Below are positions 10,766 to 21,025 of a stretch of 64,000 bases of DNA, in pieces. The position numbers and the translations under genes are program-made. Every line of letters begins with the position of its first letter. Position 1 is the stretch's first letter. The DNA is taken from NCBI GenBank assembly GCA_026018925.1, contig JAKSZU010000025.1, positions 22,764,891-22,828,890 of the forward strand, read 5' to 3'. The notes beneath the pieces were generated by a model. That model did no database searches. It had not been told where the DNA came from and was given only the letters and a program-made list of their open reading frames with translations. The stretch is from Tupaia tana. Taxonomy: Eukaryota > Chordata > Mammalia > Scandentia > Tupaiidae.

Positions 10766-11084
10766 TGAGGTAGTCATCAATGGACAAATGTTTCTGATAT
10801 GCCTGTTCTCCATCCTGTGCTCTCGTAGGGCAGGGACTGGGTACTCACGAAGAATCGGTAGGTTTGACCTGAACAGTTAGTTTAGGTGATGTCTGAGCAC
10901 TTACTTGCCTGTGTCCTCTGATAACGGATGACATGTGTGAATACTCTGCAGTTTATATTCCTACATATGAAATTATGAACTAGGTATTTGGTCTTAGTCC
11001 TCTTTTCCTAGGATACAACTCCTATAGTCCTTGGAATCTTCAAAGCAGTGAGTCTTTTTTTCTTTTTCCCACGAAAATGAACTC
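10766..11084. other. Unique sequence, nothing recognised
   Basis: No recognisable element is seen. Confidence 0.3.
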
Positions 11085-11180
11085 ATATATATGTGTGTAA
11101 ATATATATACACACACACACGGATATTAAATAAATATGTATGTATACATATATATGTGGGTGTATGTGTGTGTGTATATA

Positions 11181-11221
<41 letters not shown>

Positions 11222-11239
11222 TGTGTGTGTGTGTGTGTA
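11085..11239. repeat. (TG)n/(CA)n/(TA)n microsatellite
   Basis: Alternating TATA, CACA and long TGTG runs occupy about 155 bp. Open frames across it are dipeptide artefacts. Confidence 0.95.
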
Positions 11240-11284
11240 ATAGAGATTTTTGCTATAGGGCATGTGCACTTGTTGGAGAGATTC
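11240..11284 (-). mobile_element. SINE family A 3'-end stub, antisense
   Basis: Only AGAGATTTTTGCTATAGGGC and GTGCACTTGTTGGAGAGA remain, about 45 bp of the element's 3' end. It abuts the TG tract on one side and L1 on the other. Confidence 0.75.
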
Positions 11285-11635
11285 CCTCCCTCCCACCTCA
11301 CACTGTCCATCCTCCTCCCAATTATCTCTAGTATCCACAGTTGCTCTCCATGTTTTTATACCTTCCAATCTTTCAGTTTCTGTCATAGAGTGCAGACATT
11401 CAGTGTATATTAAGGGGAGACATACAGTGCCTCTCTTTCATAATCTGGCTCGTTTCACTTAGCATTAAATCTAACATATTTATCCACTTACTACCAAACG
11501 CCAGGGTCTCATTGTCTTTTTAATGGCTGAATGTATTCCATTATGTATATGTGCCACACTTTTTCAATTCATTCATCTGTTCTTGGACATTTGGGTTGAT
11601 TCCATGTCTTAGCAATTGTGAAGTGGTGTGTCTTT
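11285..11635 (-). mobile_element. L1 3' UTR and ORF2 end, antisense
   Basis: TGGCTGAATGTATTCCATTA, TTCATTCATCTGTTCTTGGA and ATCTGGCTCGTTTCACTTAG match the 3' end of L1 in reverse. The first ~90 bp (TCTCTAGTATCCACAGTTGC, ATACCTTCCAATCTTTCA) aligns with the L1 3' UTR inside the composite element at 60653-60704, which identifies that part as L1-derived. Confidence 0.85.
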
Positions 11636-11734
11636 TAGTGTATTATGAGTTGACTGATGGCTTGTAGCTACCGGGTAGTTTCAGGATGGCAACAGGTCAG
11701 AAGAAGGACTAAGGCAGAGTTAGAGGTTGGGACT

Positions 11735-11978
11735 TTTTTTTAAAAAGGTTTTTGCTTATAATGATGCCTTGCTGGAGAGAGAAAAAGACAGTGGGAAATC
11801 ACCCACCAGGGAGGATGGCCATGACACAATCCCTTCTTCTCCATTCTCTTCCTGGGATCTTCGGCATGCACGCACATGCACCTGGCGTGATTTTTAAGCC
11901 ACTGGGCCCAGGATTGAACTGCAGTCAGGCATGTGGGAGTACAGTGACATAACCACTACACTATCTGCTGACCACAAT
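11735..11978 (-). mobile_element. SINE family A inside the MLT2-like LTR
   Basis: TTTTTGCTTATAATGATGCC, GAGAGAAAAAGACAGTGGG, TGGCATGCACGCACATGCAC-like centre and TATCTGCTGACC reversed head. Similar bases (GGTTGGGACTTTT and GGTGGGAACTTTT) flank it. Confidence 0.85.
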
Positions 11979-12497
11979 GGTGGGAACTTTTAGCCCCATC
12001 CTGCCACCTTCAGGGAAGGGAGAGGGCCTGAAGGTTAAGTTGATCGCCAATGGCCAATGATTTAGTCCATCACAGCTGTGTAATGAAGCTCCATAACCCC
12101 CAAAGGGCAGGGTTTGGAGAGCTCTGGGGTAGCTGATCACAGGGAAGTTCCTGGAGAGTGATTAGCTGAGCGAGCATGGCAGCTCTGACCCCATGCTGCG
12201 CTTCTTGCTCTGTGCATCTTTATCTGTATCCTTTGTGATAGCCTTTACAATCAACCAGGAAGGGTAGGAGAAGTGTTTCCCAGGGTTCTGCAAGTCACTC
12301 TAGCAAATTAATGAAACCTGGGGAGGGGGTTGTAAGAATCCCCATTTGCCTGTTGGTCAGCAGCACAGATAAGACAACTTGGGTCTTATGGATGAGGTTC
12401 AAGATGTCGGGAGCAGTCTTGTGGGGCTGAGCAGTCACCCTGTGGGGGATCTAACTCTGACGCTCCAGGGAGATAATGTCGGAATTGAGCTGGGAGA

Positions 12498-12770
12498 GGG
12501 GGCAGCAGATGGCATAGTACTTACATTGCTGGACTTCTACATGGCCAACCATGGTTCAAGTCCTGGACCCAGTGGCTTGAAAATCATGCTCTGTGTGTGT
12601 ATGTGTGTGTGTACCCAAGATTCCAGATGGAGAATGGAGAAGTGTGGCCATTCCTCTGGGGAGTAATCTCCCACTTTTTCTCTCCCTGGCCCTGACTCTG
12701 GCTCTCTCCAGTGAGCACATACACCCAATGGTAGAAACCTCCAACCACCCCCCCAAGAAAAACAAACAGA
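12498..12770 (+). mobile_element. SINE family A inside the MLT2-like LTR
   Basis: GCAGCAGATGGCATAGTACT head, TTCAAGTCCTGGACC B box region, GAGAATGGAGAAGTG centre, CT tract, GTGAGCACATACACCC and a C/A tail. LTR-like sequence resumes downstream (GAGCTGAATT). Confidence 0.85.
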
Positions 12771-12805
12771 ATGGAGCTGAATTAGAAGATGCCCGCTGGC
12801 TCTGC

Positions 12806-13510
12806 TGTGGGATCTGGAGACCTGGATGATTCTGTCGGGTGGAGGGCAGCCCCCACAGCCTGGATATTTTGTGTTGGGACAACCTGGGAGATTTGAGTTC
12901 GTTATTCCATATTCACAGACCCTGCTGAAGCCAACCGGGAGCCTCCTGCCCCACCTAGACTGTGTGAAATTGGGCAGAATCCATATCTGCACGAGCCTGG
13001 GAGCTGCCGCCCTGTCTTCACCAGCTGCCCGGAGAGGTTCACCTTGGGGGTTGAGCTCAGCTGCCTCCCAGCAGCCTCCGCTCTGCCTGGAGCACTGCAG
13101 GCCGAGGTTCCCAGGACTAAGCCCGATTCTTGGAGGCCCAGAGTGCTGGCATATCATGCTGGGCCTCGTTTGGCTTTCTTCTTCTTTTCCCTTTTTCTCC
13201 CTTCGGGGAGCCCCCGAGTCGTGCAGCTGTTACATCAGCCTGCTGTCCCGGCTGCCAGATGAGCAGAACAAAAGATGCGACTTGGTAACGACTCACATCT
13301 GTACTTCTCAAAAGCAAACAGAACAGATGCCCTTAGCAACGGGGCTCTCAGGCTCAGGGCAGGGGAAATGTACCCCGAAGGGGGAAGTTTCCCTTCGAAG
13401 AGCTGACGGGGCCACTTAGCAATGGCAAGGAACTTTGAGAAACAGAACATTAAACTTTGATGAACTGCAAAGCCTCAGAGGCTTATGCTGCGAGTCAACA
13501 GGGATGTTCT
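12806..13510. other. Unique sequence with long but unsupported open frames
   Basis: Plus-strand (12826-13419) and minus-strand (12537-13157) frames of about 200 codons overlap here. The minus one runs through SINE sequence, and neither shows a known domain, so I read them as chance in GC-balanced DNA. No repeat is recognised, so this may be conserved single-copy DNA. Confidence 0.4.
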
Positions 13511-13513
13511 AAT

Positions 13514-13525
13514 CTATATAAACAC
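13514..13525 (+). promoter_or_regulatory. Possible TATA-like motif
   Basis: CTATATAAAC occurs in unique DNA between 12.8 and 13.9 kb. It is a sequence match only, with no linked transcript evidence and no CpG island. Confidence 0.12.
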
Positions 13526-13926
13526 TCGGCATGCAGATTCCACAGCCCTAGGCCTTATTTGGATGGGGATTTCGATGGCCTCTCTCCTGCAGAGGCAGGA
13601 AGGGCTGCTGCGGCTTTCTTAGGAACTTGGGGGTAGGGAGCACTCCTCGGGCTTCCCTGGCATTGCCGGGTCCTATCCCGGGCCTGTGCTGCAACCTAAC
13701 CTTTCCGGGTTCCTCACTCACAGCTTCTGCCCCACTCTCAGGGGGCCTCCAATGCCTGAAAGTGCCTGCCCTGACCTTGAAGGTCTTCAGCCCGGAGCCC
13801 AGCACTGGGACACAGTCTGGAGTTGGCATGGTAACACACACACATTAACTGTGAGTGCAAGCTCATAATTTTACAGAGGGCACACACACACACACACACT
13901 CCAAAGTCTCTTCTTTTTCCATTCTC
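13526..13926. other. Unique sequence with short CA repeats
   Basis: Two short (AC)n runs at about 13832 and 13882. Otherwise nothing is recognised. Confidence 0.35.
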
Positions 13927-14215
13927 AGGAGCTCCCCCTTACCCACAGGTGTATGTCCCAAGACCCCCTGGGGGTGCCTGAAACCACAGTTGGTATTGAA
14001 CTCAATGTATGCTATGTTTTTCTCCTATACGTGCATACCTATGGTTAAGTTTAGCTTATAAATTAGTCCCCGTAAGAGATGCACAGCAATAACAATAAAA
14101 TAGAACGATCATCATGTTATACTGTAATAAAAATTACGCACATGTGGTCTCTCTCTTGCTGTCAAAATATGTTATTGGACCATAATCACTTTTTTCCTTT
14201 CCTTTTATTCTCTTT
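13927..14215 (-). mobile_element. Tigger DNA transposon, end fragment, antisense
   Basis: TCCCCCTTACCCACAGG, CCAAGACCCCCTGGGGGTGC, CATACCTATGGTTAAGTTTA and GTGGTCTCTCTCTTGCTGTC follow the 3' end of Tigger1-type elements in reverse. The opposite end may be the fragment at about 15900, with SINEs and other DNA between. Confidence 0.8.
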
Positions 14216-14282
14216 AAATACTTATTGTGATTTATGATTTACTTATAATCATTGCACATCTTTCTAGGGTACAGACTGGTCT

Positions 14283-14467
14283 TTTTTTTAAAAAAAATAT
14301 TTTACTTAATTTTATTTATTCATTCATTTATTTTAATTTGGCCAGATAGAGACATACAGAGAGAGAAGGAAAGTGAGGAAGCAAGCCACCCTGTCTGGCA
14401 CTCAAACCGTGGTCAGCCATGTGAGAGTGTCCAGTACCTCACCCACCATGCCACCTGCTAGTCCCCC
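14283..14467 (-). mobile_element. SINE family B, antisense
   Basis: TTTTAATTTGGCCAGATAGA, GGCACTCAAACCGTGGTC, CCATGCCACCTGCTAGTCCCC. Confidence 0.88.
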
Positions 14468-14544
14468 AGGAGGGTCTTTAAAAGCATGTGCATAGTGTAT
14501 AATAAATAAATCAAGGAAATAAACACATTTACCATCTTCAACTT

Positions 14545-14799
14545 CTTTTTTTTTTTAAGAGAGATTTTTGCTATAGGGTGTGTGTACTTGCCAGAAAGAC
14601 AGAGAGACAGAAAGTGAGAGAGCACCCCCGTGTAGGGTTGGCCGTGCCGCAATCCCTTCTCCTCCATTCTCCTCTTGGGATTTTGGGCATGCATGCACAC
14701 AATCCTGGTGAGTTTCAAGTCCCTGGGTCTGGGACTTGAACCACAGTCGGCCATGTGGAAGTCCAGTGATGTAACCATTATGCCATCTGCTGGTCCCCC
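14545..14799 (-). mobile_element. SINE family A, antisense, with target duplication
   Basis: CCATCTTCAAC flanks both ends (about 14532 and 14798). AGAGATTTTTGCTATAGGGT, TCCTCCATTCTCCTCTTGGG and CATCTGCTGGTCCCC mark it. Confidence 0.9.
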
Positions 14800-14906
14800 A
14801 TCTTCAACATTTAACATTATGTTATAAACATTTAAACCCACTGCAATGGTTATTATGCAAGTATGCACTGAATTGTCTATGATGTTCTTTACTGTGAGGC
14901 ACAGTT

Positions 14907-15189
14907 CTGGGACCAGCAGATTGCAGCTGTTATGTTGTTGGACTCCCATGTAGTCGACCACAGTTCAAATCCTGGACCCAGCAGCTTGAAACTCACATCA
15001 AGCGTGAGTTTCCGAGTGCGTGCATGCCCAAAATCCTGAGAGGAGATAGGAGGAGAATGGAAGAGAAGGGATTTTGGCATGGCCATCCCCCCTGGGCAGT
15101 GATTTCTCACTTCCTGTCTCTCTGTCTCTCTTTCTGTCTCTCTGGGGAGTGCATGCCCCCTGTAGCAAAAATCTCTCAAAAAATCCCCA
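14907..15189 (+). mobile_element. SINE family A with target duplication
   Basis: CTGTGAGGCACAGTTC precedes and CTGTGAGGTATAGTTC follows. Head GGGACCAGCAGATTGCAGC, centre CTGAGAGGAGATAGGAGG, end TGTAGCAAAAATCTCTC. Confidence 0.9.
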
Positions 15190-15206
15190 AAACTGTGAGG
15201 TATAGT

Positions 15207-15899
15207 TCAAAAGAAAAACATATTGATTAAAAATCAGACAACAAACAATCTCTTAAATGAACAAAGATAATCTTAACATAGCCATTGAAAGAAGAGTTTG
15301 TAACTTCCATGTGGAAGACTATGGAACCTAAGAGTTTATAATCAGAAAAAAAAAAAAAATCTGTTTGTATCAATCGTTGGTCCAGTTAGAGACAGGTAAA
15401 ATTGTACCTAACAGTAGCTCATTAGGAAGAGATATAAAAAGGAACTTCCACTCACACACTGTGAGTTCTTGCAAGACCACAGTACTGTACTGAGCATAAA
15501 GAAATAAGTCCTCCAAAAAGCCAACATCAAATGAAATTGGAACGGATGTTTAAAAGCGAAGACATGGTAAAGCCAGCGACTGGATGATTTTTAGGTTTCA
15601 CAGAATTCTTGATTTTAGACTTTGTGAAAATTCATTAGAAAGAAAGACTCAGCTATGGCATTCTGAGCTTTTTCTTTATTATCTAGCTCTATACAATGAG
15701 TCACGGTTATAATAAATACATGCACTGAAACCTGAGGAGACAACTGCCTATCAAATCATTGTTGGATTTGTATTTAAACCTGCTTGTGTGTAAAACAGTT
15801 GAATCTACATTTAGACCTAACCTTGACTGTTATTAATAGTATGTGTGGGCTTAGCCTTGTTTTCTAGGTGTTTTGTGTTCTCTTTAGCTTTCTTGGTAT
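15207..15899. other. AT-rich sequence, nothing clearly recognised
   Basis: An A-run lies at about 15347. Parts could be Tigger interior because Tigger ends flank the region, but I cannot show it. Confidence 0.3.
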
Positions 15900-15986
15900 A
15901 GTAGTCCCTTAAGTAATATAGTCACTTATTTTTAGACTACAGTTGACTGTGGGTAACTGAAACTGCGGAAAGCAAACCTTCAGATA
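15900..15986 (-). mobile_element. Tigger DNA transposon, opposite end fragment
   Basis: GACTACAGTTGACTGTGGGT and AACTGAAACTGCGGAAAGC are the reversed 5' end of Tigger1-type elements (GACCGCGGTTGACCGCGGGT). A GT microsatellite begins directly after it. Confidence 0.8.

Positions 15987-16024
<38 letters not shown>
15987..16024. repeat. (GT)n microsatellite
   Basis: About 19 uninterrupted TG units. Confidence 0.97.
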
Positions 16025-16026
<2 letters not shown>

Positions 16027-16095
16027 GATGTTAAGATAATTCTTACAACAACCCCAAGAGGTAGGTAGAAACATTGACCTTGCTGTTGTTGTTTT

Positions 16096-16346
16096 TTGAG
16101 AGGTTTTGGAGATAGGGCGCATATGCACCAGAAAGACAGAGAGAGACAGAGACAGAAAGTGAGAAATGACTCCCCCAGGGGGGATGGCCACGCTGCAGTC
16201 CCTTCTCCTCCATTCTCCTCTCGGTATCTTGGGCATGCACGCACACAGGCCCGGCATGAGTTTAAGCCACTGGGTCTGGGACTCGAACCATGGTCGACTA
16301 CATGGGAGTTCAGCAACATAGCCATTACACTAACTGCTGGTCCCTT
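16096..16346 (-). mobile_element. SINE family A, antisense
   Basis: GAGAGGTTTTGGAGATAGGG, GGGGGGATGGCCACGCTGCA, GGTATCTTGGGCATGCACGC, TAACTGCTGGTCCC. Confidence 0.9.
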
Positions 16347-16384
16347 GGCAGCCCTTTTGTAACCATGAATGGAGTCAGTCTGAG

Positions 16385-16570
16385 AACAGAATCAATGCAT
16401 GAAGGAAGGCCAATGCAAGAAAGAGAGACACCCAGCCCTGACCTCATCCTCTGAGCATTTGAACCGAACTGTAGACTCTTCAGTTACGTGTGCTCATAAA
16501 ATCTCATCTTGCTGATGTCAGCTTGGGGGCAAGTTTACTATTGCTTGTAACCCAAAGAATCCTAATGGAT
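16385..16570 (+). repeat. Possible LTR-type relic
   Basis: TTCAGTTACGTGTGCTCATA and TTGCTTGTAACCCAAAGAAT resemble the 3' part of an old MaLR-like LTR. Assignment is weak. Confidence 0.3.
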
Positions 16571-16724
16571 ATATTAAGGCCCCAGTTAACATGTGGTTCA
16601 CGCCCTACTCTGGACTGTTCCTGGGCCATTAAGGAGGCCCCTGTCTGTGCTGGGGAGAGCAGTGGCAGTCTGGGAAATGTGAACCAAGGCTGTGGGTACA
16701 GTATGAGCCAATGCTTGTGTGACA

Positions 16725-16850
16725 TTTACCAAGGACTGCTTCAAAGGCTTCCAGCCATATTGGTTCATTTATGTGACTGTGTTTTGAAAGTTGAAGCTGG
16801 AGGCATGGAGAAGTTGGGAAACAGAAGTGAGATCCCACAGCTCCCACACC
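16725..16850 (-). repeat. MIR relic, antisense (weak)
   Basis: TTGAAGCTGGAGGCATGGAG and GAAGTGAGATCCCACAGC have the order of a reversed MIR core. Confidence 0.4.
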
Positions 16851-16981
16851 GAGGGGCAGTGGTGCTGGGTCCCAATGTGGGGCCCAGCCTGGGTACCCCT
16901 TGATATACTGCCGCCTTGTGTGAGGCTCCCGGTGGGCTCGGGGGACCCAGGGCACTCAGTCTTTCTTTAAAATGAATTCTT

Positions 16982-17066
16982 GCTTTCTTTTCTTTTTTCT
17001 TTTCTTTTCTTTCTTTTTTTATTTATTTTATTTTTATTTATTTTATTTTATTTTATTTTATTTTTG
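16982..17066. repeat. T-rich low-complexity tract (TTTTA)n
   Basis: TTTCTTTTC units pass into TTTATTTTA units. It joins the antisense SINE end at about 17066 and is likely its grown A-rich tail. Confidence 0.85.
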
Positions 17067-17290
17067 CTAGAGAAGCATGTGCATGAACTATAGTGAGTCA
17101 GGTAGGGAGGGAGGGTGAGAAAGCATCCCCCCCATGTCCTTTCCTGCGTCTCTCCCTCCTCTGGGGATTTTGGGCACGCATGCACACGTGCCCAGTGTGT
17201 TTTTCAAGATGTGATCTGCCACTTGCACTGCAGAGTCACCCACGTGGGATCCAGCGGCTTAAACCACTGTGCCCCGGGTCGGTCTGACAT
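17066..17290 (-). mobile_element. SINE family A, antisense, old copy
   Basis: TTGCTAGAGAAGCATGTGC, GGGGATTTTGGGCACGCATG, CACGTGGGATCCAGCGGCTT and AAACCACTGTGCC identify the reversed element. Confidence 0.7.
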
Positions 17291-18700
17291 GATCTTCTTT
17301 GACTTTAAAAATAAAACACCGAAGCCCTAGTGAAGGCTCAGGGGCCTTCGGTTAGGAAATTCCAAAGCACCCACGCAGAGGTAAGACCTTCTTTCTCGGG
17401 CTTTCCCTCCCACCCACTGACTGACTCACGCACTGCGAGGAGCAGAACAGAGCCTAGGGGGCCCTACCCGTGGAGTGCCAGGCCACACACCTGTCACTGT
17501 CCCTGGCTGTCTCTCCAGAGCCTGGAGGAGGCCACCGAGCCCTCTCCAGCTGGCTGGCCGGCCCCACTCCTGGAGGACGTGGCCCGGTGGCTGGCCCTGC
17601 TCAGGTACTCAGCGTCCCGGGGCAGGAGGGCGAGGGCTGGCTCGCATTCCCTTCTGCATCTCCTGCTGGTGGCCTGGCACACAGTAGGTGCTAAGAGCTG
17701 GCTGCCCTCCCCATGGAACCTCAGCTCCCATTATCCCCAGGAAGCAGGCCCTGCTTCCCGTGCAGCGCAACCAGCCGTGTGCTGGGCACTGGCCAAGCAC
17801 TTTATACGAATTTGTTCCTCAAAACAGCCTCGCAGGGGAGGGACGATGGCTACTCCCTTTCCCAGATGGGGAAACTGAATCACCAAGAGGTTCTTAGAGG
17901 GCCACAACTGCATGTGCTGGGCTGGAGGCTGGGGCCGGGCTCTGCCCTTCCTGGGCTCACCCCTCGGCTGGTGCTGGGTCCCCGTCCGTCTCTGGGGACT
18001 GCAGTGCTGGCGAGTGCCCGGCTGCCCGAGGTCGGACTGACCTTCGTTGACTGTTACCCCGTCGCCGCCCCACCCAGGCCTGCCTCCCTCCCTCCTCTTA
18101 GGCTCAGAGCTGCCTCTGGTGGCCCTAATTATCCCCATCTTCTCACCTGGCACTCGAGGAGTCCCCCAGCCTCACTCTTGTCCAGTCCCGCTCCCAGGAG
18201 GGGCTGAACTTTTGTGCCATTTCTCGCAGGTTGGTGATGGGCTCTCAGTCCTCACCCGTCTTGTCCTTCGGGGCAGCATTGGGGCACAGAGGAGCCAGAG
18301 ACCGAAGGTCAAGCTTACAGCCTGCTGGCCTGCGTCTGTGACCCATCACGGGGCTGCAGAGGGACCACGAACACGAAGTGGCCCCCACCCCCGGCTCTGG
18401 GGCTCCTTCCGAACATGCTGGGCAGACACCCCAGGATTCCAGAGCCTTGATCCCTGCCCAGCTGGGGGTGGTGGGGAGCAGAGCTTGATCATCTGTGGGA
18501 GGAGGGCGAGGAGAGACCCTTGACCTGTCCAGATGACCCTGGAACTTACTCCGGCCCCCAGCTCTGAGCTGCCCGGATGGGCTTCTTTCCAGGGCAGCTA
18601 TACAGCAGGCAGATCTGAGGGCTTCACACTCACAGCCTCTGTTTTCTTCCCTCCTCTGCCATTTTCCGAGTGTGGGAGAGGCCCCCGGCCTGAGCAGCAG
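17291..18700. other. GC-richer unique region
   Basis: Base composition rises relative to its flanks, and overlapping frames of 130-180 codons occur on both strands (for example 17330-17878 and 17713-18207). They cross a MIR relic and have no recognised domain. Single-copy DNA with possible exonic or regulatory content cannot be excluded. Confidence 0.4.
17775..17920 (-). repeat. MIR SINE relic, antisense
   Basis: GTGTGCTGGGCACTGGCCAA, CTTTATACGAATTTGTTCCT, CAGATGGGGAAACTGAATCA and CCAAGAGGTT follow the reversed MIR consensus closely. Confidence 0.85.
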
Positions 18701-19551
18701 GGAGATCTATTAGCAGGGTGCGCTGAGTAAAGGACAAAACCCAACTCAGACGGGCTCCAATAGTGGAAGACATTTACTCGCTCACATGTCCACGTAACCA
18801 ACGGCTCTGGTTGGAATGCTAGCAGGTAAGGTTTGCTCCAGCAACTAACCGAGCCCAGCAAGGCCCTTTTTCTCTCTTTCTGCCTCTCCTGGTGTGGGTT
18901 TCATCCCGAGGTCTCCTGGGGGGGTTCCCCGGCAGGGCCAGGCTCTCACCTCATGAGAGCAAAGAGCCATGACGGTCAGACCTCACTGTCTTCTGGGGGA
19001 AGATGTTCTTCTGTAGCTCCTACATTGATTTGAGAAATTGCACGCTCCTCAGCCCACACCGAAGTATCTGCTCTTCCCTAAGCTAGTCACTGCGCTCAGG
19101 AGGAAGGTTTATTTGCTAATTGGGCCCCTGTCCCTGGAGTGGGTAGGGTCAGTCCCACCCACCACACAGGGCTGAATCCCACGGATGAGATCAGGGTGCC
19201 ACTGGCAAGAGAAAGGACACATCTGTCCCTGGGTGACCCGTAGGTCTTGCGGCAGCCCCAGGGGACAGTGATGCCCAGCAGTGAGCTGAGGGCAGTGGCG
19301 CTCCCGTAACGGCAGCTTCTCTGTACACAGGTTCGGTTTCTGATAGCCGTGCTGGGGGACAGCCTCCTGGGGTGCTGTCACTTCCTGTGTCGTCATGCCT
19401 GACCCGTGTCCCGTGCCTGCGTCACTCACCTCCTCCATCTGGTCGTGGAGAGGTTTTATCATCTCACGTCGTCACAGGAGGCTGAGTACAGACAGTGAGG
19501 TGTTTGAGCGCGAGCACATGCACATGACTTCGACCACGGCACACTGGTCTA
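18701..19551. other. Unique sequence, nothing firmly recognised
   Basis: AACCCAACTCAGACGGGCTC and TTTACTCGCTCACATG near 18740 hint at an old repeat. The minus-strand frame at 19109-19462 has no known domain. Confidence 0.3.
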
Positions 19552-19628
19552 TTCGGCTGTCCCCAAAGTCGCCAAGCGTGTTTACAAAGAAAAACAGAAA
19601 ATACTTCATGGCTTTTCTGATGACCCAA
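19552..19628. mobile_element. 77-bp palindromic mariner-type MITE, diverged copy
   Basis: The right end CTTTTCTGATGACCCAA mirrors a weaker left end TTCGGCTGTCCCCAAAG around a centre with AAAGAAAAACAGAAAAT. It has the same length and centre as the copy at 55800-55876. TTGGGTCATC-type ends recall mariner terminal repeats (TTGGGTTGTCC class). Confidence 0.65.
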
Positions 19629-19641
19629 CTGTTATTTTCTT

Positions 19642-20163
19642 TTTGAAATAGACCCCAGATTAGTTTCTTTAGGGCGTAGGTTCCATAGCTCAGGCTCCTT
19701 TCCATCGGTTCTCACACCGCGGCCTCTCTGGGTGGAGCAGCTGGCGCTTCAGTTGAACCCAGGTACCTTTCTCTGTGGCTTTCTTCTTTTTCTGGTCATT
19801 TTCCTTCACACGTTTTAGGAAGCTGTCTCTGCTCTTAGAATGGTTAACATGCTCAATACGCACATTCATTCTCTTGCCAAGAATCTTTCTCTTACCTCGT
19901 TTGCGTACCACAGTGCCAACAGCATGCTGGTAACCTTGTAGACTCTTCCGGTTTTGCTGTGATAACATTCGTGGGCATTCCTCAATGTCTACGACATCCC
20001 CTTTCCAGTAGATTTGTATGTATGTTGCCCAAGGAACCATTACATGTTTTCTGAAAGGTCTAGAGAACATACATCGGGTGCTTCTCCTCTTTCCCTTTGT
20101 GTTCGTCATTTTGATTAATTACTGGAAGATGGTGGTTCTGGCCAAAAAAAAAAAAAAAAAAAG
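19642..20163 (-). pseudogene. RPL21: RPL21 processed pseudogene, body inverted relative to its poly(A)
   Basis: The minus-strand frame from 20109 begins [20 protein letters not shown], matching ribosomal protein L21 of the large subunit, and later shows [20 protein letters not shown]. The 5' UTR (CATCTTCCAGTAATT, 20110-20143) is kept. A gap with frame change removes roughly a dozen residues near codon 47, and the C-terminus is scrambled with the normal stop lost, so it cannot encode a working protein. There are no introns. A 20-base A-run (20144-20163) on the plus strand lies beside the 5' UTR, not the 3' end. CCAA(C/T)TGTTATTTTCTT flanks both sides (19625-19641, 20164-20180). This is the signature of twin-primed L1 retroposition with an inverted cDNA body. 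Identity is near certain; the twin-priming mechanism is inferred. Confidence 0.92.
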
Positions 20164-20280
20164 CCAATTGTTATTTTCTTACTGTGCCAAATTTTTAAAT
20201 TAAAATGTAAAAGTTTCTTATTTATGTCTTCTGAGAGAGAGAAGAGAGAGAAAGAAAGAGACCCTCTTCAAAGGGTTCTT

Positions 20281-20553
20281 TTTTTTTTTTTAAATGTTTT
20301 TTAATTTTAGAGAGATTTTTGCTATAGGGCTTGTGTGCTCACTATAGAGACAGACAGGAGAGAGAAAGTGAGAAATCACCCCCCAGGGGGGATGGCCACA
20401 CTGCAATCCCTTCTCCTCCATTCTCCTCTCGAGATCTTGGGCATGCACGTATACATGCCCGGCGTGAGTTCTAAGCCACTGGTTCTAGGACTTGAACCAG
20501 ATGACTACGTGGGAGTCCAGTGACGTAACCATTATGCCATCTGCCAGTCCCCC
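20281..20553 (-). mobile_element. SINE family A, antisense, with target duplication
   Basis: TCAAAGGGTTCTT at 20268-20280 and 20554-20566. AGAGATTTTTGCTATAGGGC, GATGGCCACACTGCAATCCC, CATCTGCCAGTCCC. Confidence 0.92.
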
Positions 20554-20566
20554 TCAAAGGGTTCTT

Positions 20567-20885
20567 GATGTGTGCTCTCCCTATAGGTTTCAGCCAGCCC
20601 TCAGCCACGGGCGTGCGTGTACTGGCAGGTGGGGCTGCCTTCGAGGGCTGTTTTCCTGCGGCACCATCCTCTGACTCCAACGTAGGAATCAGTTTATCAT
20701 AGGCTTGTATGGGAAGCTACATAGGACAAGAGGGTTCCATGCTATCTTTGCTTTTAGGCGTCCACTGGAGACCTTGGAACTTACCCTGGGGAGGGGGGGC
20801 GTACAGCACACATTTTCCAAAGCTCTCTCCAAAAAGCCACTCTGCTTTCCTTCATTAGATACTCAAGAAAAGCTGTTATCAACTA
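20567..20885. other. Unique sequence, nothing recognised
   Basis: No repeat or gene is identified. Confidence 0.3.
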
Positions 20886-21025
20886 CAACGCCAACCCTGT
20901 GTGTTGTTTTCTGTTTTACAAGCAACACAAGGCGGCTTGGGGAGGCACAGTGACTTGTTCAAGGCCACCACAGGCATTTGGAAGGGCCTGTGCTTGAACC
21001 CACACTCCTCTCTGTCACACTCTGG
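20886..21025 (-). repeat. MIR relic, antisense
   Basis: TCTGTTTTACAAGCAACACA, GGGGAGGCACAGTGACTTGT and CAAGGCCACCACAGGC are the reversed MIR core. Confidence 0.75.

Larger units (their letters stand above)
11640..12805 (+). mobile_element. ERVL-type (MLT2-like) solo LTR fossil carrying two SINEs
   Basis: Blocks such as CCAATGGCCAATGATTTAGT, GTAATGAAGCTCCATAAC, CACTCTAGCAAATTAATGAA and GGGAGGGGGTTGTAAGAA follow the MLT2 LTR layout. One SINE sits antisense at about 11735 and another sense at about 12500. This is an old eutherian LTR with no internal region attached. Confidence 0.75.

Noticed and set aside
11093-11413. Cys/Val-rich open frames
   Set aside because: They are read-through of a TG microsatellite.
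12537-13157. 206-codon minus-strand open frame
   Set aside because: Its C-terminal part is SINE sequence and the rest has no known domain.
15987-16024. CRISPR-like or regulatory repeat array
   Set aside because: It is a plain GT microsatellite in a eukaryotic genome; no CRISPR context exists.
17330-18207. Overlapping frames in the GC-richer region considered as an exon or gene
   Set aside because: They cross a MIR relic, overlap frames on the other strand, and show no domain or convincing splice context.
19690-20109. RPL21 frame considered as a functional ribosomal gene
   Set aside because: It is intronless with a poly(A) and target duplications, lacks part of the middle and has an altered C-terminus.
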